DNA from: Scylla paramamosain
Taxonomy: Eukaryota > Arthropoda > Malacostraca > Decapoda > Portunidae
Assembly: GCF_035594125.1 (NCBI RefSeq)
Contig: NC_087178.1
Coordinates: 9,148,501-9,212,500, forward strand
Direction: 5' to 3'
DNA length: 64,000 nt
This document shows positions 34,588 through 46,747 of this stretch, piece by piece. The notes under the pieces were generated by a model. That model did no database searches. It was not told the DNA's origin and saw only the letters and a program-made list of their open reading frames with translations. Position 1 is the stretch's first letter. Each line of letters opens with the position of its first letter. The translations under genes were made by a program, and so were the position numbers.

Positions 34588-35693
34588 TGTACTAGAAAAT
34601 TTTACTTCTTCTAGTACTTGTGTAAAGGTGGTCAGGATGCAGTTAAACTCGTAGTAAAAGCAACTGTAGATACAGTGTGTGTTCCTGAAACAGGTGGAAG
34701 AACATGTAATTCTAAGTAGAAAATGTTCTATACATATATGCATTTTAAGGCTTTGCTTACCCATCAGAGGAGTTCAAAATGTATGGGACTCACAGGTGTG
34801 CTAAGAGTGTAACTGAGATGACAGACAGACAGTGTCGCAGCCTCGGAGGTGCCACTTGGTCAAATTACGAATGGTTTAATCTTATTTTTTGCAAGCTGTG
34901 GAATATTACAGTATCTTATATAGTATCCTGTAAGATGCTACGTGGCATCATCACTCAGCTGTTTTCAAGGTCGGTCGGACTCACTCTTCCCCTCCTCCCT
35001 CGCTTCGATGATGCCACGTAGCATTTTACAGGAGTACTTTTAATTACCGCAATAATGTTGTCGTGTAATGCTTATCGGTAAATTGCATGCTTTTTGATAC
35101 CATATGTCTTGTTATAAGATACTGTAATATTCCATAGCCTGCAAAAAAACAAGATTAAACCATTCGTAATTTGACCAAGTGGCACCTTTGAGGCTGGGAG
35201 ACCGCAACCGTCTGTCGGTCACCTCTAGCTACACACCTCTAGCTACACGGATAGCATACCCGCGAGTCCCATACATTTTCAGCTCCTCTGACGGGTAAAC
35301 AAAGCCTTAAAATACAAATGTATATAGAACATCTTCTACTTAGAATTACACGTTCTTTCATCTCTTTCAGTATTTGCAGAAACTCGCGTTACACCCTCTA
35401 TATTAATATAAATGAAACTATAATATAAATAAAGTGAAACCGCCCGCATGTCGCATGTCCACCACCGATTACTCATGTTCGCCAGCAAGGCTGGGCTTAC
35501 ACGGACTCTGCATGTCCGTCAGCAAGGCTGGGCGGACACGGACTGGAGTAGTTGCTGGGCCGGCTCGGTTCACAGCTGGGGCTGGCGTCTGGAAGACCCA
35601 CGTGTTGATAGGCAAGGCGGCAGGAGGTGGCGTCAGGTCCCAGGTGGAAAGGCGCGCCATGGAATGTTGGGGCGGGTGTAGTGTTCCGCCACA
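34588..35693 (-). mobile_element. LTR3 copy (solo LTR plus primer site), split by a foldback element
   Basis: TGTACTAGAAAATT at 34588 and CCGCCACA at 35693 are the two ends of the LTR defined by the pair at 59163-59546 and 60289-60653. Outside 34588 the sequence CATCCCACCGCTGCCACCAT is the primer-binding-site side seen beside 60289. The LTR is interrupted at about 34672 and resumes at 35399. The internal region beyond 34563 is missing. Confidence 0.75.
34673..35398. mobile_element. Foldback / long-TIR element with TA target duplication
   Basis: Left arm about 34673-34953 and right arm about 35007-35398 are reverse complements with one extra ~80-bp segment in the right arm. Shared blocks include GTAATTCTAAGTAGAA, TTTTAAGGCTTTG, GCCACTTGGTCAAATTACGA and the innermost GATGATGCCACGTAGCAT. 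TA occurs at both junctions (34671-34672 and 35399-35400), and the host LTR is continuous across the gap. The ends read CAGTGTGTGT and, inverted, GAGGGTGTAA. TA duplication suggests a Tc1/mariner-mobilised non-autonomous element. There is no coding capacity. Confidence 0.75.
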
Positions 35694-35746
35694 AGATGGA
35701 GCAGATGTAATGAAATGGGTAATAATATCTGACAGAGACTGAGATG

Positions 35747-35886
35747 GGATGATAGTTAGTCGGGTCAGTTGCTTTAAGGGGATAAGTGAATCATTACCGG
35801 TCCTGGCCTATTTACATTGTATAGGAGTCTCTATATTAGCCTGTCAAGGAGTATAGTTGCGCATAACACACTCCATACCCAGGGAA
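35747..35886. repeat. Dispersed repeat R1, copy 2
   Basis: Matches 14985-15124: AGTCGGGTCAGTTGC, CCTGGCCTATTTA, GGAGTCTC and CCAGGGAAGTG in the same order. Confidence 0.65.
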
Positions 35887-35893
35887 GTGCTGA

Positions 35894-35918
35894 GTGTGTG
35901 TGTGTGTGTGTGTGTGTG
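35894..35918. repeat. (GT)n microsatellite
   Basis: About 25 bp of GT. Confidence 0.95.
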
Positions 35919-36104
35919 GGCCGAATTCTTGTACAGTGAGCCGTGAATTACCCTCCTGTGTGTTCATGGGCACTCGTCTGTAGTCATATCTCTTGTTCAT
36001 GAGCTTTGTGTTACATGTTACTGTATCAAGCTCCTGAAGGGGCTTGATGTGCAGAATACTTGAGTGAATAGCTGTGTAGTGAACTTTACTTCCTCCTCAG
36101 GACC

Positions 36105-38145
36105 TGACAAGGCCTGCCTTCCAGGGGGCAATAGTTGCGATAATTATCTCCATTCCAAAGCCTGGAAAAGATAATCAGTTAGCGACCAATTTTCATTCAG
36201 TTTCCTTAACCTCATGTATATGTAAGCCACTGGAAGAGATGATAAATTGCAAAATTATTTGGCACTTGGCAAGGGGGAATTATGTGTCATATGTTCAATA
36301 TGGTTAATGAAGTCTACGTCTGATGCTCTTTTATCTCTAGAATCTTCTGCATGTGAAGCATTCACTAGTAAACAGCATCATATTACTATATTTTTTTATT
36401 TTATTTGGAGAAAGCATATGACACAGCATATGACACATTTTATTCAGTCTGTTTGAGTTCGGTTTCCGTGGCCGAGTCCCTATTTTTATGCAGCAGTTTT
36501 TATCTCATCGTTTTTTTTTTTACGGGTACGGATTGGTGGCGTTCTGTCTGAAGCTCGTGCACTTGAGTGTGGATGTTGTGTCGCAAGGAAGTAAGCTCAG
36601 TGTCACCCTTTTCGCTGTGGCTATATTGGTGGTCAATGGTGGGCACCCAGAAAAAGTACGTGGTAGCTTATATGTCTATGACTTGTCAGTCTTCTTTTCT
36701 GCGGTGTGGATGTCTTTGATTAAGAGGAAGTTGCAGTTAGTAATTAACAGGATTTATCATTGGGCTGCAAATTGGGGATTTCGTTTCTCGGCTTCAAAGA
36801 CTGTGACCATACATTTTTGCCACTTTCATTGTGTTCACTCTGATACAGATTTGTATCTATACAATAGAAAAATATCTTTTGTGGAAGAAACGCGTTTTCT
36901 GGGACTTATATTTGACAGTCGCCAGACCTAGGTACCTCACCTTCGTTATATTAAGGCAGCATGTATGAAGACGCTGTTACTTCTCAGAGTCTTGGCCCAC
37001 AAGTCTTGGCTGACAGACAGACCATCGCTTTTTGCACCGAACTCTTATTGTTTCTAAGTTGGAGAATGGTTGTGAGGCTTATTCATCTGCTACTGAGGCA
37101 CGACTTTGTGTGTTGGACTCGGTGCACCATACAGGTGTTCGTTAGAAACTGGTGAGCTCCACTTGTCCCTAATTCCTAGCTTACTGGTAGATGCTGGAGT
37201 CGTTCCGCTGGACTTGCGTCGCTGGTCATTATTACTGAGGTGCTGGTATCGTGTTCAATATCTTCCTGACTTCCCTTGATTCACGTTCTCATTTAAATAT
37301 GTCTCACCCAAGTATGCCGAAACCTTTCGGTGTTAGGGTTGCATCTACTATGGTGGCATTAAATGCACCTCCTGTTTCTGTATGTCCCAGTACAATTCCT
37401 AGAGTTGGTTAATGGCAATCCCCTGACATTTCTGTCTGCAGCCCTGATATTTTTATTAAGAGCATTTTTATCGGATATTAAGTCCCGTGCATTATTCTTG
37501 GAACACTATTCTACACATTCCGACTCCGATTTGGTGTTATCTTTCCTTTATTCTGTCAAGGTGGTAGCCTACCCGGTGCATCTTCTGCTTTTACGGCAGA
37601 GCTTTCTGTCAATTATCCTAGTGTAAAGAATTATTGTTACTGTTCTCGTTACATCTTTTACAATTTTTAGCGACTCGCTGTGTTCTTTCTGCTGTTCAAC
37701 ATTTTAGCCCTTCTTGCTTTCATCCTTTTGTTTTCTCGATTCTTGAGTAGCTGTAGCCTTTACAGCATAGAGGCTGCCACGTCGGATTTTGCTGGGTCCC
37801 TGCAAATGTTGGAGTTCAGGCCCGATAGAATGGCTAAGGAGGAGGAAAATCGGGTTCCTCTTTCCCTTTCATGACTTATACTCCAGTATAAAGGTGGTAC
37901 TCCTTAGCAGTTGACAGAGAAGCTTTATTTGCTACCACGAAGATGGGGGATGTAAGTTCTTTTGCTGCCCGTCCGTGGACGTATGTCCTTGTGCAGGAGC
38001 GCCGCTCAGAGACTGCACGGGGTTGTCTCCGGACAGATCACACGGGTCTCACGCATGGTTACCTTATGTCCAGAGAAACCCAACCATTTTGTGATAATGT
38101 TTAATTCCCCTTACAATACAAAATTTTTTGGTGGAGTGTCCCAAG
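36105..38145 (+). mobile_element. I-type non-LTR remnant, family C (RT, RNase H, C-terminal Cys/His tail)
   Basis: Degenerate ORF2 in order: IISIPKPGK and LTSCICKPLEEMI (about 36150-36240); SACEAFTSKQHHITIFF (36330-36400); RT core at 36488-36931; a thumb region (36961-37250, LLVDAGVVPLDLRRW); RNase H traces (CWVPANVGVQA near 37790-37820, where WVPAHVGV is expected); and a tail with HTGLTHGYLMSRETQPFCD (38030-38090) and LVECP. This order belongs to a widespread decapod I/Jockey-group RT family distinct from B and D. The 3' end is cut at about 38146 by B7. Confidence 0.78.
36488..36931 (+). pseudogene. Family C reverse transcriptase core
   Basis: The longest open piece: QQFLSHRFFFYGYG, VVSQGSKLSVTLFAVAILVV, YVYDLSVFFSAVWMS, FRFSASKTVTIHFCHFHCVH and FVEETRFLGLIFDSRQT. 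The catalytic YVDD has become YVYD and G-V-P-Q-G-S has become V-V-S-Q-G-S. Surrounding blocks need frameshifts. Inactive. Confidence 0.82.
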
Positions 38146-41029
38146 ACACCTGCCAAAACAATAATTACTCCCAGTGAGGTCTGAAGCATTGGATCACGGG
38201 GTGCTGTGAACTTATCATTAACCCAGCTGTGACCTCACTGAACGTTTCCCTTTGTGTCTCACAACATAAAGGAGCAGTCACAGCCTGCCCTCTAAAGACA
38301 ACTCTCTTTCTTCACACAAAACTACATACACTTCACTCAAAATTTTAAATAAATATGCCAACTCCTACACTAGCCTCAGAGTCCCCGTCTGGGGAGGGGA
38401 CCACAAATTTCCCCATGTCGAACTGTTTTTTTCTGGTATCGACCCTAAGTGTCTTGACACCCCCCACCCTCAACTTTTCTTCATTAACCTGTGTAACATT
38501 CTCGGTCTTAGATCTATTGAACCTCATCTTCTTCACCTCACTGAAACTGACAGTAGCCCTTTTTCTTTTCCCTCCTACTTTCTCTATCCTCATTTTCAAT
38601 CCAAAGCTGGATGTTGCATTTATGTGCGCAATGACTTAACCTGCACTCGTGCACACGCTCATGAATCATTCGAATTTTCCATCATCTGGCTACGACTACT
38701 GAGTCACTCTCAAACTGAATTTATCTATGCTGTATGCCTCTCACCTAACTCCTCCAGCTATAAGAAATTCTTTGACTTCTTAGCTTCCAAACTGGAGCAC
38801 ATTGTGACTCTTCCCTTTTGCAGAGATCTCCATTTCTGGAGACTTCAATGTTCACTACCAGCTTTGGCTTTCCCCTCCCTTCACTGACCATCAAGGTGAA
38901 CTAGCTCTTAACTTTGTTATCCTCCACGACCTAGAGCAACTGATGCAACATCCTACTCGTATTCCTGACCGTCTTGGAGATACAATGTTCTTGACCTTAC
39001 TGCTTATGCTATCACCCTATCTTCTCCGCTGGGCACCTCCGATCGCAATCGGAGGTCTGTATCTTGTCCTATCACTACAACTCCTCCTTAGGATCCTCCA
39101 AAGCGGAGGTGCTTCTGGCTTTTTCCCTCTGGTGATTGGGGAACCTGAGTAGGTATTATGTTGATTTTTATTGGAATGATTACTGCTTCCGTGTCAGAGA
39201 CCCATCTTTATGTGCTCCTCTCATGACTTCAGGCACCTAGCCAAAAAACACCTCCAATAACGTTGCTTCTTCATCTTTCCATCCTTTATGAGATCTCATC
39301 TATTATGAGATCTCATCTTTATGAGATTTCATCTATTTTTAGAACTGAATTCTTTGCTCAAACCTTTGCTAAAAAATCTACCTTGGATGATTCAAGGCTT
39401 GTTCCTCTCTCTCCTCTACCATCTGACTACTTTATGCTAACCATTAAGATTTTTCGCACTGATGTTTTCCATGCCCTCGTTGGCCTTAATCCTCGCAGGG
39501 CTTATGAACCTGATGGGGTCCCTACTATTTTTTCACTTCTGTCTATCAACATCTACCTTTCCATCTTGCTGGAAGTTTGTCTGCATTCAGCCTGTTCCTA
39601 AAAAGGATGACCGTTGTAATCCCTCAAAATTACCGTCCTATTGCTTTAATTTCCCGCCTCTCTAAAATTTTTGAATCTATCCTCAACAAGAAGATTCTTA
39701 AACATCCATCACTTTACAACCTTCTATGTGATCGCCAGTATGGGTTCCGTCAAGGCCACTCTACTGGTGGTCTTCTGGCTTTCCTTACTGAGTCTTCGTC
39801 ATCCTCTTTTAGAGATTTTGGTGAAAGTTTTGTTGTTGTCTTTGACATATCAAACGCTTTTGATAGAGTCTGTCACAAAGCTATGATTTCCAAACTACTC
39901 TCCTACGGCTTCTATCCTTCTTTCTGTAACTTCATCTCAAGTTTCCTTTCTGACAATTCTATTGCTGCTGTGGTAGATGTTCACTGTTCATCTCCTAAAT
40001 CTATTAATAGTGGTGTTCCTCAGGGTTCCGTTCTGTCACCCACTCTCTTCCTATTATTTATCAATGATCTTCTAAACCAAAACTTCTTGACCTATTTACT
40101 CCTACGCTGATTATACCTCCCTGCTGTTTTCCACGTTTTTTCGTAGATGTCCAACCCTTCAGGAAGTAAACAATTGACGCTGGGAAGCCACAGAACGCTT
40201 GACTTCTGATCTTTCTAAAATTTCTGATAGGGGCAAAGCAAACTTGGTATTGTTCAATACCTCAAAAACTCAATTCCTTCATCTATCAACTCGACACAGC
40301 CTTCCAGACAACTATCCTTTCTTTTTCATTGACCCTCAACTGTCCCCCTCTTGTACACTGAACATGCTCGGTCTGTCCTTTACTTGTAATCTAAACTGAA
40401 AATTTCATATATCTCTAGCTAGCTTCTATGAACTTAGGCATTCTGATCCGTCTCCTCCAGTTTTTCTCACCCACCCCCCACACCTGCTAACTCTGTACAG
40501 GGGCCGTTTCCGTCCATATATGGAGTATGCTTCACATGTAAAGGGTGGGGGATTACAATCATACTGCTCTTTTAGACGTGGTGGAATGAAAAGCTTTTTC
40601 GTTTTATCAATTCCTCTGTTCTAACTAACTGTCTTCAGCCTCTTTCTCATCGCCGCAATGTTGCATCTCTTGCTATCTTCTACCGCTATTTTCATGATCT
40701 TGCTAACTGCATGCCTCCCCTCCTCCCATGGCCTCGCTGCACAAGACTTCCTTCTTTCTCTCACCCCTATTCTGTCCACTTCTCTAATGCAAAATTTATT
40801 AATTATTATCAATCATTCAACCCTTTCTCTGGTAAACTATGAAACTCCTTGCCTGCTTCTGTATTTTCAACTTCCTATGACTTAAAGTCTTTCAAGAGGG
40901 AGGTTTCAAGACACTTACTCATACCGTTCCTGCCTCAAAAAGAGGCAGGAACCGGGGCCTTTTTTTTATTTATATTTTATTGCAGTTTTGTTGCCCTAGG
41001 TCGGTGCCCCTCCTACATAAAAAAAAAAG
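38146..41029 (+). mobile_element. Family B copy B7
   Basis: A 5'-truncated copy, beginning at CACCTGCCAAAACAATAATT (equivalent to 48420 in B8, after the zinc knuckles) and ending with TACATAAAAAAAA near 41029. It keeps the presumed ORF2 start ATG at 38355 ([15 protein letters not shown]), which B8 has lost. The endonuclease is broken by frameshifts and a ~500-bp part of the linker is missing. RT is open at 39577-40110. It inserted into the 3' part of family C. Confidence 0.88.
39577..40110 (+). pseudogene. B7 reverse transcriptase fragment
   Basis: Contains [60 protein letters not shown] and [20 protein letters not shown]. The frame ends just before the YADD box, which then reads YADY in another frame (tac gct gat tat). 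Inactive. Confidence 0.82.
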
Positions 41030-41269
41030 TCTGGTGGAGCTGCGGTAGCGATACCTGTTTCGCTGTCGTGGTGTAGATGGGACTTTCCAGATGGTGCTGA
41101 CACTTGGAGAGAGGGCTCTCTCTCCGGGACATGAGGTCTTCAGGTTTGTGGAGAAGGTTAGCCTTTTAAACAAATTATAGCTTTCCTTCTAAATACTTTT
41201 ATTTTAAATATTTTACTAGTAATATCCTTGCATCGGGAGAACTTGGAGGCAAGTGAGGAAGACACGTAA

Positions 41270-41420
41270 CGAACATCGCTGGGTCCTGGGGCCTGGGTCA
41301 GTGGGGTTAGTGTCCTGGGCACATAACGAACAGAGTCAGATATATGAGTCAGTGGGATCAGTGTCTTGGGTACGAAACGAACAACGCCAGATAAGCTGGG
41401 TCAGTGGGGTCAGTATCCCA
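41270..41420. repeat. ~55-bp degenerate tandem repeat, three units
   Basis: Units begin at CGAACA near 41271, 41327 and 41379. Each contains GGGTCAGTGGG(G/A)T(T/C)AGT followed by a TCCTGGG-, TCTTGGG- or ATCCC-type end. Confidence 0.7.
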
Positions 41421-41851
41421 TCACTTTCAATCAAATTGATAATTAAATTAAAATACTAACCCTCTCATTTTTGGCACTTAAGGTTTTGATGGTTAATCCC
41501 ATTTCCCTTTTTATTTATTTATTTTGTTTATTTTTTAACATTTTCACTATGCCTATAACTTTGTTTTCAATATCTATTTTGACCTGCAATTTTTGTTATT
41601 TTTAAAGTTTTGTAGCGGCGCCATATGACCGTAATGTTTCGGCGCCATAACCCAAATCAATCAATCCTCTTATCCTGGTGAGGTTGCCAATTCTATTTCA
41701 ACCAGTTTTTGCCCTTCTTACAGCTGCCACTAATCCGAGTCAGCTCTCACTAGGCTACCATCATTGCAGAAAAGCATGGGACAAATTACTTTATGAATCC
41801 AGGCAAATCACCGGTCGCAGACAGTTATAGCCTCGTTCACGGCCTCACTAT
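41421..41851. other. No recognised gene
   Basis: AT-rich then mixed sequence. A pair of GGCGCCAT words lies near 41620 and 41645. An ACAGCTGCCACTAATCCGAG stretch resembles the ACAGCTACCACTCACTCGGG stretch near 52497, so traces of another LTR may be present. Confidence 0.4.
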
Positions 41852-42535
41852 TGTACAGTTTTTTTTTATATATTTTTTTTATACTTGATAGGGTAGAGAT
41901 TACACTTGTCCTCTCTGAAAATCTCTCACGGGCACCCTACTCACCACTTAATCATTTGAAAAGCGCTCGCTAGAGGTAAAGCATTCAGAGTGGCCACATA
42001 ATTCGCTAAAGCGAGAATATTGTGCAATAATCATGCCAAACCCAGGCAGAGGAGGATATTAGTTAGGCGTAGGATGTAGTAGTAGAGAACTGTATGAATT
42101 CCCAGGTGATTAAGTTGTGCCAATGAGAACCCCAGCTAATCATCAACCACCAGTCAGGTGCGGAAGGATACCCACTCTCAAACTTAGGACCAGCGCCGCT
42201 TTCTCCGTCTTTTCTGACCCTGACACGCTTCCCAAGCAGACACGAGCTCTCCTGTTACTCGAGGTCAGAAAACCAGACACCGAGCCCAGGCAGAAACAGT
42301 GAGTTTGTGACCACCGTGTGTTGAAAACACACAAGGGGACAGCCGGCAGAGAGGCGACGCCTAAATTCCCCATGTATGTGCTGTCAAGGAAGGAAGGGAC
42401 CGTCGAGAGAGAGGGTATCACGCGCAGACATGAGAAACCACGAGGGACACCTTGCAGACGCCTTGCTGACGCCTTGTGGAGCAGGAAGGCACGTCACGCT
42501 GATATTCTGCGCCCTTACATCACCTGTGAATCCAG
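41852..42535 (+). repeat. Gyp2 5' LTR
   Basis: Starts TGTACAG followed by a T-rich run. Homology with the 3' LTR persists to GGAAGGCACGTC near 42498. Its exact right end is not set because the other copy is truncated there. Confidence 0.75.
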
Positions 42536-42842
42536 GTGAGCACCAGTGGCCATCCCATGCCTAGACCCCGACCTGCCTAAGGAACTGCACGCATCATCTA
42601 TCCACACATTGCACAAATAAGCATAACGGGATCCCAAGGTATCTTGTTATTTTGGTTAGGTGGGTAGTTCCACCTCGGTCTTTAGCCCTAGAGAAGGGGA
42701 CAGATAGGAGTTCTCTTCGGCTTGGCTTTCATCTTGTTAATGTTATAGTAAAAGTATTAATTTATTTATTTATTCATTTGTTTAGCTTCTCCCTTTCAAT
42801 TAAACCAGTAACTGTCTTCAATTTTACTATAGTTTACTACAG

Positions 42843-42957
<115 letters not shown>

Positions 42958-43502
42958 AAATAAAATATGTGACCGGGGAATCGGCATATATTTCTGGTGG
43001 ATGTTATACATTTTGGTAGATTTTAGTTAGTTTAGTGTGTAATAATATATACTTGGTTTAATTTTAATTCTAAATTAATTCTCTGCTGTGCATTTATTGT
43101 TTATTTTTGTGTGTGTTTGATTTAGTGTGGTGTTATCTGTGGTGCTGTTTCTTTTAAGTGATAATTGTTAGGTGTTCAATATTCGATCAGTGTCTCGAGT
43201 AACCATAGTAGTGCCTGCCCTTCCCCCAATTTTGGATAGGTGGAGGACTAGCAGCAGAGACTCACCCACCGATACCTAACCTCGGGCTAAGCCTCGTGGC
43301 AGGTTAGGTAGCTTGAAAACCATCCCACTGAGGTTCGCCTCTCCTGCTGCTACTGAGCGGTACTGGTGGGGAGTGAAAATTACATCCCTCCTTTTCTTTC
43401 TTTTGGCTGTTGGTACTTCTTGCCAAAGAATTAAACATTTATAGTGATTGATAGTGAACTCATCATCATCATGACGACTGGTGGTAGAAACCTGAAAGAT
43501 TT

Positions 43503-43796
43503 TGAGTGTTTGTGTGGTCTCCAGAATGTACGGAAGCGTTTGAGGCCTTTGAAGAAAAATTAGTCAGCGCCCCAAATTTAAGCAGAGTAGACATGACCAA
43601 GACCATTACCTTAGAGACAGACGTCAGTCTTATTTATGTGGGGGCAGTATTGATGCAGCACTATACTGAAGGCTTGCCTAGAGTCCTTAGCTACTCCTCG
43701 AAGAAACTAAAACCGACGGAAATGAGATATTCTGCCACAAATCGAGAAGCTTTAGGTATAGTGCTACCTTGCCATCAGTTTAGTAATTTCTTATAG
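43503..43796 (+). pseudogene. Gyp2 RT/RNase H junction
   Basis: Contains FVWSPECTEAFEAFEEKLVS, the ETDVSLIYVGAVLMQ strand where TDAS-x-x-G is usual, and LSYSSKKLKPTEMRYSATNR-EALG, the classic Ty3/gypsy connection and RNase H start. The frame stops at about 43796. The polymerase part of RT is absent upstream. Confidence 0.85.
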
Positions 43797-44179
43797 GGAA
43801 CCCAAGTGTTGATTAGAACATATCACCAACCCTAGGAAACAAAATCTCCTCAGATGAACCGTTGGATCCTGGAAATAAGGGACTACTAATATAGGATTGA
43901 ATACAGATCAGGGGAAATGAATCACCCCGTGCGAGTAGTCCAATAAATTATCCCAAACACCTACTTAGGCCATAGTGAGGAGGAAATAAGTCGACTACAA
44001 ATTGAGGGACCACATTGGAGTGGAATGAAGGAAGACGGACGAATTCCACGATCTAAATTCCAGAGAACAACCTTAGATCAATTTGTTATAGAAGATGAAA
44101 TACTTTACCTTACAAAATTTAAACCAGACAATACCATCTTATATAGATTTATTATACCTAACTCTCTCAGAAAGGAAGC

Positions 44180-44470
44180 CTTAATGTGAAAGAGTCAGGA
44201 CATCTCGGACAGCTGAAGACAATCCTCAAAGCAAAAGAACATTTTTATTTGCTTAACCTGAGATTTGATGTAAGGAAATTTGTTAAACAATGTATCCCAT
44301 GTCATCACGCTAAACAATGTATCCCATGTCATCAAGCTAAGGCCCAGCATTGCAAAAACCATGGCAAGACCTATGGAAAGAGTTAGTATTGATATTACTG
44401 AAATGGTTCACCGGAGTGTTCCTGACGGACTGCGCCAGAGAGTTCACCTCGAAAGTTTTGCGTGAATTGT
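44180..44470 (+). pseudogene. Gyp2 integrase zinc-binding domain with internal duplication
   Basis: SGHLGQLKTI, then FYLLNLRFDVRKFVKQC and IPCHHAK show the HHCC zinc finger of retroviral-type integrases. A 27-bp in-frame tandem duplication (44285-44311 and 44312-44338) repeats KQCIPCHxA, so there are two Cys pairs. A frameshift follows near 44390 before the catalytic core. Confidence 0.85.
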
Positions 44471-45092
44471 GCCAAGGGTATGAGATCAAACTAGTGCACT
44501 CTGCGCCATACCATTCTCAGGGAAACTCATTGTCATAGCGTATGCATCGCACTATTAAGACGGTGCTCACCGTATTGCGTAGAGGACAATCCATGAAGTG
44601 GCCAGTGTCTCATCAAGTCCCAAAAAGTGTTGAGCTGTGTAGTCCATGAGACTACCGGTGAACAGCCATGCTACCTAATGTTCTCTAGACATCCACCCCA
44701 TAATGTAGGTGTCCATCTATCCTAAGTGACTAAGTACCCTGATTTGCAAGCGGCGAAGCAATCTCTCAGACTAAAAGGGAAATATCCCAGAAATGGAGAG
44801 ACAAAGCAAACAGGGGTAGGAAGGATCAAAAAGTGGAAAAGGACCGGTGAGTGTGAATTAAGAAAGAGGTAGCGTCATCAGTGGTAGAACGGAAACTGAC
44901 ACCTAAGTGGTTAGGTTTATAAAAAGTGAAAGAAGTTTTATGGGATGGGAGTACATACATCCTAGAGAATCTTTGGGACGGTACACGTGCACAACGAGCT
45001 GCAAAGTGAAACCATACTATGAGGAAGACCCTCTAATAATGAAGCCCGAGGAGCTCATATTACCAATGAGGATGAAGAATGGGATGAGGTAG
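44400..45092 (+). pseudogene. Gyp2 integrase core and GPY/F-like tail
   Basis: TDCAREFTSKVLRELC and IKLVHSAPYHSQGN (44420-44530) match the D,D,35E core (TDxGxEF, then PYHPQxNG), though the Gly after TD-C is Ala and a stop follows. The tail near 44910-45040 reads KVKEVLWDGSTYI-like and VKPYYEEDP across frames, equivalent to the GPY/F module. Many stops. Confidence 0.75.
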
Positions 45093-45626
45093 AGCCACAA
45101 CCCGTTAGGATTACACGGCTTGCAAGGATATATACTGAGGAGTGTTACAAAACTACTCCTTAGGAACAGTTAATGAAAGGACCATGCTACACTAGGAAGT
45201 GCAGGACAGACTGACTACAACATTGCCTTTTGTCTCGAGTTGACGAGCTATTTGGTGACACTGGACCTGCTCTGGAAGATGGTGGAGCTCAAGGATGCTC
45301 TGGTCTCTGCAAGGTTACCAAATTAACCCACAGAGTAGGGTGCTCGCCATGCTACTATCCTACCACTCCAGGACCAATATCGGTGCGGGAAACGGAGGAT
45401 CTGAACCGACAAGAGGGTCGAGTCCCGAAACTATCGTGTCCATGAATCCTTACGGGTCCCCCGGCAAAAGGAGAAGAACACTGAAAAATCCGAGGGAGGT
45501 AAATTATTAATGAACGCCAACCAGAAATCCGTGTTTTTTCTTGTATATAAATGTAAGGGAACTTATGAAAATGTAAAGGTCAGTGGGCTACTTGAAAAAT
45601 TTTCAGACTTAGTAAGGGATGAGCCA
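45093..45626 (+). other. Gyp2 region between pol and 3' LTR, no recognised protein
   Basis: Several short open frames (for example 45230-45445) but nothing recognisable as an envelope or other protein. A purine-rich stretch ahead of the LTR would be the polypurine tract; GAGGGAGGT near 45493 is one candidate, too far from the LTR to be certain. Confidence 0.35.
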
Positions 45627-46256
45627 TGTATCGTGATTTTTTTTTATACTGAAGAGGGTAGAGATTACACTACTCCTTCCTGAAAATCTCTCACGGACAC
45701 TGAACTCACCTAATTTTGAAAAGCGCGCGATCGAGATAACGCATTCAGAGTGGCCACGTAACTCCCTAAGGCGAGAATATTATGCAATGATCATGCCAAA
45801 CCCAAGCAGAGGGATACATTAGTTAGGCGTAGGATGTAGTACTAGAAAGTATGGATTATCAGGTAATTAAGTAGTACCGACGAGAACCACGGCCAATCAC
45901 CAACCGGCAGGCTCTACTTTAGTAAAGGTGTCACCTTCTCTGTCCTTTCTGGCCCTGACACGCTTCCCAAGCAGACACGAGCTCTCCTTTTATGCAAGGC
46001 CAGAAAACCAGACACTGAGACCAGGCAGAAACGGTGAATTGGTGACCACCGTGTGTTGTCACCATTCAAGGGGGCAGCTAGCAGAGAGGTGACGCCTAAA
46101 TTCCCCTTGCAGGTGCTTACAAGGAAAGAAGGGACGCTCGAGAGAGAGAATACCACCTACACATACGAGCAACCACGAGTTCCCACCTAAGGCACCACGA
46201 GGGACGTCTTGAGGAGGCCTTGGTGACGCCTTGTGGAGGTGGAAGGCACGTCGCTC
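45627..46256 (+). repeat. Gyp2 3' LTR, truncated by PLE sequence
   Basis: Starts TGTATCGTG and parallels the 5' LTR up to GGAAGGCACGTCGCTC, where homology stops and Penelope-type coding sequence starts. Confidence 0.75.
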
Positions 46257-46456
46257 TGCTACTCAAGAACGAAGATGGCGCCGTCCAACTCAAGCGCTGT
46301 CTCGAAGAAACCTCCGGTCTTACCTTTACCATAGAACACTGTGTAAACGGTGACATGCCCTTCCTCGATGCCCTCGTGAAACACCAGCAAGAGTCCTTTA
46401 ATAAAGAAGTATACACCAGGCCCACTAATCCCGGACGGGAGGAGCGAATATCCTGA
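46257..46456 (+). pseudogene. PLE reverse transcriptase C-terminal part
   Basis: LLKNEDGAVQLKRCLEETSG, LTFTIEHCVNGDMPFLDALV and KEVYTRPTNPG are the conserved PLE blocks after the catalytic YVDD, which is not present. The frame ends at 46456; the linker continues in another frame. Confidence 0.82.
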
Positions 46457-46747
46457 GAGATACAAGGACTCTACCATCGGTGCGTACATCCAAAAGACTA
46501 CCAAACACTGCTGTACTTAGCAGCAAGTACATAAAGAAATAGAAAGGGCATCGCAAGTATTTATTAACAACACTTCAGTGAAAAAATCGTCAGCCTCATA
46601 AAGATCATTGATAACTGACATAGTTCCAGCTCCTCCAAAGATACAAAGAAAAAAAAAAAATCCGACATCAATAAATTTTACCGTGCCTTCTTCTCTACTG
46701 AATAGAAATAAGAAAGGATCATCACACAAATAGCGAAAAGAAACGTA

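Noticed and set aside
35434..35742. Overlapping open frames of 60-100 residues on both strands
   Set aside because: They lie in the GC-richer end of an LTR3 copy and are not preserved in the copies at 59 and 60 kb.
45230..45510. Possible envelope gene of Gyp2
   Set aside because: Short frames without signal peptide, transmembrane segment or recognisable motifs.
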